From the NCBI RefSeq assembly GCF_025398175.1, contig NZ_CP099735.1, positions 1,488,001 to 1,552,000 on the forward strand: a DNA stretch of 64,000 nucleotides, read 5' to 3'. Made by a program: the position numbers and the translations under genes. Below the pieces are notes generated by a model that saw only the letters and a program-made list of their open reading frames with translations, was not told the DNA's origin and did no database searches. The first letter of the stretch is position 1. Each line of letters opens with the position of its first letter. Origin of the DNA: Photobacterium sp. TY1-4. GTDB lineage: Bacteria > Pseudomonadota > Gammaproteobacteria > Enterobacterales > Vibrionaceae. Shown in pieces: positions 61,063 through 64,000 of the stretch.

Positions 61063-63096
61063 ATGCTGAATCTGGGCCGTGCTATGAATTTGCGTAAAAC
61101 AATTTTTACCGTATTTATTATTCCTACTATTTTATTGCTCGGTGTGATCGGCTATCAAATCAAACAGGCCAATCAGCAGGTGGCGGAGACGGGGCTGTCA
61201 CTGGAAACCGTGACTCTGTTTGAGCTGTATGATGACGTTGCGCATCAGTTTGCGGTTGAGCGCGGTCTGACCGCTGGGGTGATTGCCGCGAAGGGGCAAA
61301 GCCAACAGCAGGGTGCCCTGCTGGCGCAAAGGAAAAAGGCAGATGCGGCTTATCAGCACCTGCTGGCTTTCTCACCGCAATATTTGGATCCTGCTTTAGT
61401 GACGACCTTATTGGGGGATGTGAAATCTGAGCTGGATCGGCGTGAGGCGATTCGTCGCCAGGTTGATAGCTTATCCCTGAAGGAATCCCCGTTTGCGTTT
61501 TATTCAAACATCAACAAGCTGGCGCTGGATAATCTGGCGGTGGTGATGACTCAGATCAGTGATCCGGATTTGAAGCAGGACATGCAGGGACTGTGGGCAC
61601 TGCTGGTGATTAAAGAGCAGGCCGGTATGGCCCGGGGGGCCCTGAATGGCGTCTTTGCCGGAAAGCAGTCGACACCGGAGCGTTACACGCAGATCACTAA
61701 TTATCTTAGTGCCGAGCGATATGCCTTGCGTCAGGCCAGAGTTTTGCTGGATGGCAAGAGTCTGCAACAGTTGCAGTCGATCCTCAATGAGTCGGTCTGG
61801 CAGCAGGTGATATCGATTCAGCAACAGTTTTTGGCGCAGAAAGACAACCTCTCTGTCATTGAAGGGCCGGAAGCATCGGTCTGGTTCCCGCTGGCCACCC
61901 AACGGATTGGTTTGGTGAAAGCGCTGCGGGATGACGTGGCCGGATCGATTCGGGAGCATGCGTTGCATCACCAGGCGGAAGCAACGTTGATCCGCAACGG
62001 GATGATTGGGGTGATCCTGTTTCTGGTGTTGCCGTTGGTCCTGCTGACGGTGAAAATTGTCAACAACGTGCGCGAGCGGGTTGAGCAGTTTACCGCGCAG
62101 TTGGATCGCATGGCGTCGAATAACGACTTGAGTATCCGTCTGGATGACGGTCGGCGGGATGAATTTGGCCGGATCGCCAGTCATGTCGATCACCTGGCGA
62201 GTAGTTTGAGTGAGACGTTAGACAAGACATTGCGCTTCGCCAGCCAGACGGAGAAAGAGATGGCGGCAATGGTTGATTTGGTGGCTAAAGCGAAAGACTC
62301 CAGCCAACAGACTCACCTGCGCTGCGATAATATCGCCACGGCGATGACGGAAATGGCCCAGACCAGTGAGGAGGTGGCCGGGATCACCGTGGATGCGCAG
62401 CACAGTACGGATCAGGTGAAAGAAAACGCCGAAGCCTGTTTTGAACACAGTGATCGTTCATTCCAGTCAGCCACGGAGCTGCTCGAAAATGTCGACCAGA
62501 CGTTCGCCTGTATTGAGGCGCTGGAGAAGCAGATGGGCAGCGTGACGGAAATCCTGGATACGATTAATGCGATCTCGGAACAGACCAACCTGTTGGCACT
62601 GAACGCTGCCATTGAAGCAGCCCGTGCGGGTGAGCAGGGACGGGGCTTTGCTGTGGTGGCGGATGAGGTCCGGACGTTGGCACAACGCAGCAAGCAATCG
62701 ACGGAAGACATCCGCCAGCTGCTGGAGGGGATTGGCCAGAATGCCAAAGACTCCTTTGACAATATGCAGCAAAGCCGTGAAGCCAGTTACGAAGCCCAGG
62801 AAGTGGTGTCGGATACCAAGTCTTTGGTGGAAAAACTAATCTTGGCGGTGAATGAAATTGCCCAGTTCAACGTTAGCATTGCCACGGCTTCCACCCAGCA
62901 ATCGCAAACGGCGAAAAGTGTCGATACGGATGTGGATGAATTGTTGGATCTGGCGGATCATACCAAAAAGACCATTGCCGATATTCATCAGGAAATGGAA
63001 CTGGTGCAAGGCCGGATGGCTGAGTTGATGGAAGAAGTCAGTCACTTTACGATTGCGCAGTCCGGCGAAGCGCCGATGCGAATGACGGCCCGATAG
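61063..63096 (+). CDS. Chemoreceptor with NIT (nitrate/nitrite-sensing type) domain
   Basis: 677-residue methyl-accepting protein. TM1 is [21 protein letters not shown]. The periplasmic NIT-like all-helical domain spans about 40-320 ([44 protein letters not shown]), TM2 is [20 protein letters not shown], then HAMP and a signalling domain with intact tip ([26 protein letters not shown]). The AVERGLTAG motif is the NIT signature. Nitrate/nitrite is the known ligand in some members; here only inferred. ATG 61063 has AGGGTGATG upstream; a second in-frame ATG is at 61084. Confidence 0.9.
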   Translation: MLNLGRAMNLRKTIFTVFIIPTILLLGVIGYQIKQANQQVAETGLSLETVTLFELYDDVAHQFAVERGLTAGVIAAKGQSQQQGALLAQRKKADAAYQHLLAFSPQYLDPALVTTLLGDVKSELDRREAIRRQVDSLSLKESPFAFYSNINKLALDNLAVVMTQISDPDLKQDMQGLWALLVIKEQAGMARGALNGVFAGKQSTPERYTQITNYLSAERYALRQARVLLDGKSLQQLQSILNESVWQQVISIQQQFLAQKDNLSVIEGPEASVWFPLATQRIGLVKALRDDVAGSIREHALHHQAEATLIRNGMIGVILFLVLPLVLLTVKIVNNVRERVEQFTAQLDRMASNNDLSIRLDDGRRDEFGRIASHVDHLASSLSETLDKTLRFASQTEKEMAAMVDLVAKAKDSSQQTHLRCDNIATAMTEMAQTSEEVAGITVDAQHSTDQVKENAEACFEHSDRSFQSATELLENVDQTFACIEALEKQMGSVTEILDTINAISEQTNLLALNAAIEAARAGEQGRGFAVVADEVRTLAQRSKQSTEDIRQLLEGIGQNAKDSFDNMQQSREASYEAQEVVSDTKSLVEKLILAVNEIAQFNVSIATASTQQSQTAKSVDTDVDELLDLADHTKKTIADIHQEMELVQGRMAELMEEVSHFTIAQSGEAPMRMTAR

Positions 63097-63124
63097 CGGG
63101 GCTGCAATCGAGATCATCAAATGA

Positions 63125-63153
63125 AAATACCGGGCTCAGTGCCCGGTATTTTT
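63125..63153. terminator. Bidirectional terminator
   Basis: Stem AAATACCGGGC/GCCCGGTATTT with TCAGT loop, followed by TT on plus and CAT after A-run on minus. Between convergent chemoreceptor and lyase genes. Confidence 0.88.
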
Positions 63154-63191
63154 ATGCCAGTTGCGGCAGCGCTCTGATATCCGGCAGAGGC

Positions 63192-64000
63192 TCAGTCATA
63201 CATTTTCCAGTTCTGCTCGCGGATCTGACTGATAAAGAGGCGCAGCTCGCCTTCGAGCGGCCGATCTTCACGCACCATTTCAAAATCTTTCTGAACGGAA
63301 GCCAGCATGGCTTGCAGTGCCGGGCTGAGGTGGCTGGTTTGCAACTCGCCCTGGGCTTCGCGAAGCAGCAGGGCCTGCGTTGAGGCGAGCAGCGAGGCGG
63401 AAGCAACTTGTTCCGTCAGCTCAAGCACTCGGAGGCAGTCACGGGAGGCGATGGTCCCCATGCTGACTTTGTCCTGGTTATGACACTCGGTTGAGCGTGA
63501 GAAGACACTGGCCGGCATGGTGTGCTTGAGTGCTTCCGCAGTCCAGGCTGAGATCCCGATCTGCACGGCTTTGAAGCCATGGTTGATGGGTTTGCGCGCA
63601 CCAGTCGCGCCGGTCAGGTTAAACGGCAGGCCGTTGTTGAACTTGTAATCCATCAACTGGGCCATCTGACGGTCCAGCAGATCGGCCAGGTTGGCAACCG
63701 CCACTTTCAGGGTGTCCATCGCCATCGCAATATGACCGCCGTAGAAATGACCGCCATGCAGGACGCGTTCATTGTCACCGTCAATAATTGGGTTGTCGTT
63801 GGCACTGTTGAGTTCATTTTCAATCAGCTGGCGCAACCAGGGCAGGCTGTCCTGCAGCACGCCGATCACATGCGGTGCACAACGCAGAGAGTAGCGATCC
63901 TGCAAGCGGTCGCTGTTCCGTGGCGGCAGGGAAGATTGTAGGTCGCTGCGCAACCAGCCGGCGATTTGCTGTTGTCCTTGATGCGGCTTCACGGCAAATA
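63192..64000 (-). CDS. Aromatic amino-acid lyase (HAL/PAL/TAL family), C-terminal part
   Basis: About 269 visible residues of an ammonia-lyase; the start lies beyond the right edge (the frame is open through position 64000, reading FAVKPHQGQQQ). RLQDRYSLRCAPHVIG is the conserved QDxYSLRC motif, and ELNSANDNPIIDGDNERVLHGGHFYGG and HNQDKVSMGT follow. The MIO-forming Ala-Ser-Gly is in the missing N-terminal half. The spellings differ from histidine utilisation HutH (SANQEDHVSMG), so it may belong to the tyrosine/phenylalanine-type lyases of pigment or aryl-polyene clusters. This is inference. Confidence 0.88.
   Translation of the reverse strand, partial: FAVKPHQGQQQIAGWLRSDLQSSLPPRNSDRLQDRYSLRCAPHVIGVLQDSLPWLRQLIENELNSANDNPIIDGDNERVLHGGHFYGGHIAMAMDTLKVAVANLADLLDRQMAQLMDYKFNNGLPFNLTGATGARKPINHGFKAVQIGISAWTAEALKHTMPASVFSRSTECHNQDKVSMGTIASRDCLRVLELTEQVASASLLASTQALLLREAQGELQTSHLSPALQAMLASVQKDFEMVREDRPLEGELRLFISQIREQNWKMYD

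Noticed and set aside
63192..64000. HutH histidine ammonia-lyase
   Set aside because: The SANQEDHVSMG and related HutH spellings are replaced by ECHNQDKVSMG and LHGGHFYGG, closer to aromatic lyases. The family is kept but the hut assignment is not.
1..64000. tRNA genes, rRNA, CRISPR arrays, intact insertion sequences
   Set aside because: None seen. The tandem arrays have short diverged units without spacer structure, so they are not CRISPR.

Overview
The window is a 64 kb chromosomal stretch of a marine-type gammaproteobacterium. The gene content (RfaH, Rnk, RcnR/RcnA, several chemoreceptors including CZB types, diguanylate cyclases, many ABC and MFS importers) fits Vibrionaceae or a close relative best, but no rRNA or other phylogenetic marker is present, so this is inference. 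Most of the window has moderately high GC and ordinary codon use. The stretch 45.7-47.8 kb is visibly AT-rich and reads as foreign. No rRNA, tRNA, CRISPR array or intact insertion sequence was seen.

Layout. 0-1.2 kb: the end of a SotB-like MFS exporter. 1.3-15.6 kb: a nutrient-scavenging block. On the minus strand are a LacI regulator, cutC, a polar amino-acid ABC importer and a glycosylasparaginase. A LysR gene is divergent from a plus-strand operon encoding a double-ATPase dipeptide importer and an M14-type metallopeptidase. A 17-bp tandem array with exact phasing sits at the start of the LysR gene, between the two. 15.8-24 kb: an MFS protein with a long soluble tail, decayed small ORFs, the rcnR/rcnA metal-efflux pair with two operators, a MerR-methyltransferase fusion, a MarR pseudogene and a Cache chemoreceptor. 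24-30 kb: a lipoprotein, an HPP/TetR divergent pair with palindromic operators, a VOC protein, and a trimeric autotransporter adhesin whose single long frame is broken by one TAA. 30-35 kb is a signalling block: a PAS-GGDEF cyclase, a soluble CZB chemoreceptor, and a two-gene unit (membrane chemoreceptor plus separate Aer-type PAS protein) resembling a split aerotaxis receptor.

35-45 kb: two AraC regulators, a CynX-type MFS exporter, a stand-alone long-form leuA, a GNAT enzyme, a second diguanylate cyclase and a TDT-family transporter. 45.3-47.7 kb: an accessory islet with phage-like zinc-finger debris followed by three unrecognised genes (seven-helix membrane protein, 53-residue basic protein, 197-residue soluble protein). 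This is the best candidate in the window for an undescribed system. 47.8-58.6 kb: a WbuC-type cupin, an MBL hydrolase, a transporter and an acyl-CoA synthetase, divergent from a FixL/FixJ-like two-component pair, then an FAD oxidoreductase and a secreted protein resembling acetoacetate decarboxylase. 59-64 kb: a zinc-ribbon mini-protein, rfaH, rnk, a NIT-domain chemoreceptor and the C-terminal part of an aromatic amino-acid lyase running off the right edge.

A recurring theme is short tandem repeats: 6, 7, 15, 17, 18, 19-20 and 42 bp units at seven separate places, mostly at gene borders and two inside coding sequence. Several reading frames are broken by single events (adhesin, MarR, two small ORFs), so the genome, or the assembly, has some recent gene decay. 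All functional names are from motif recognition by eye; no database search was run.
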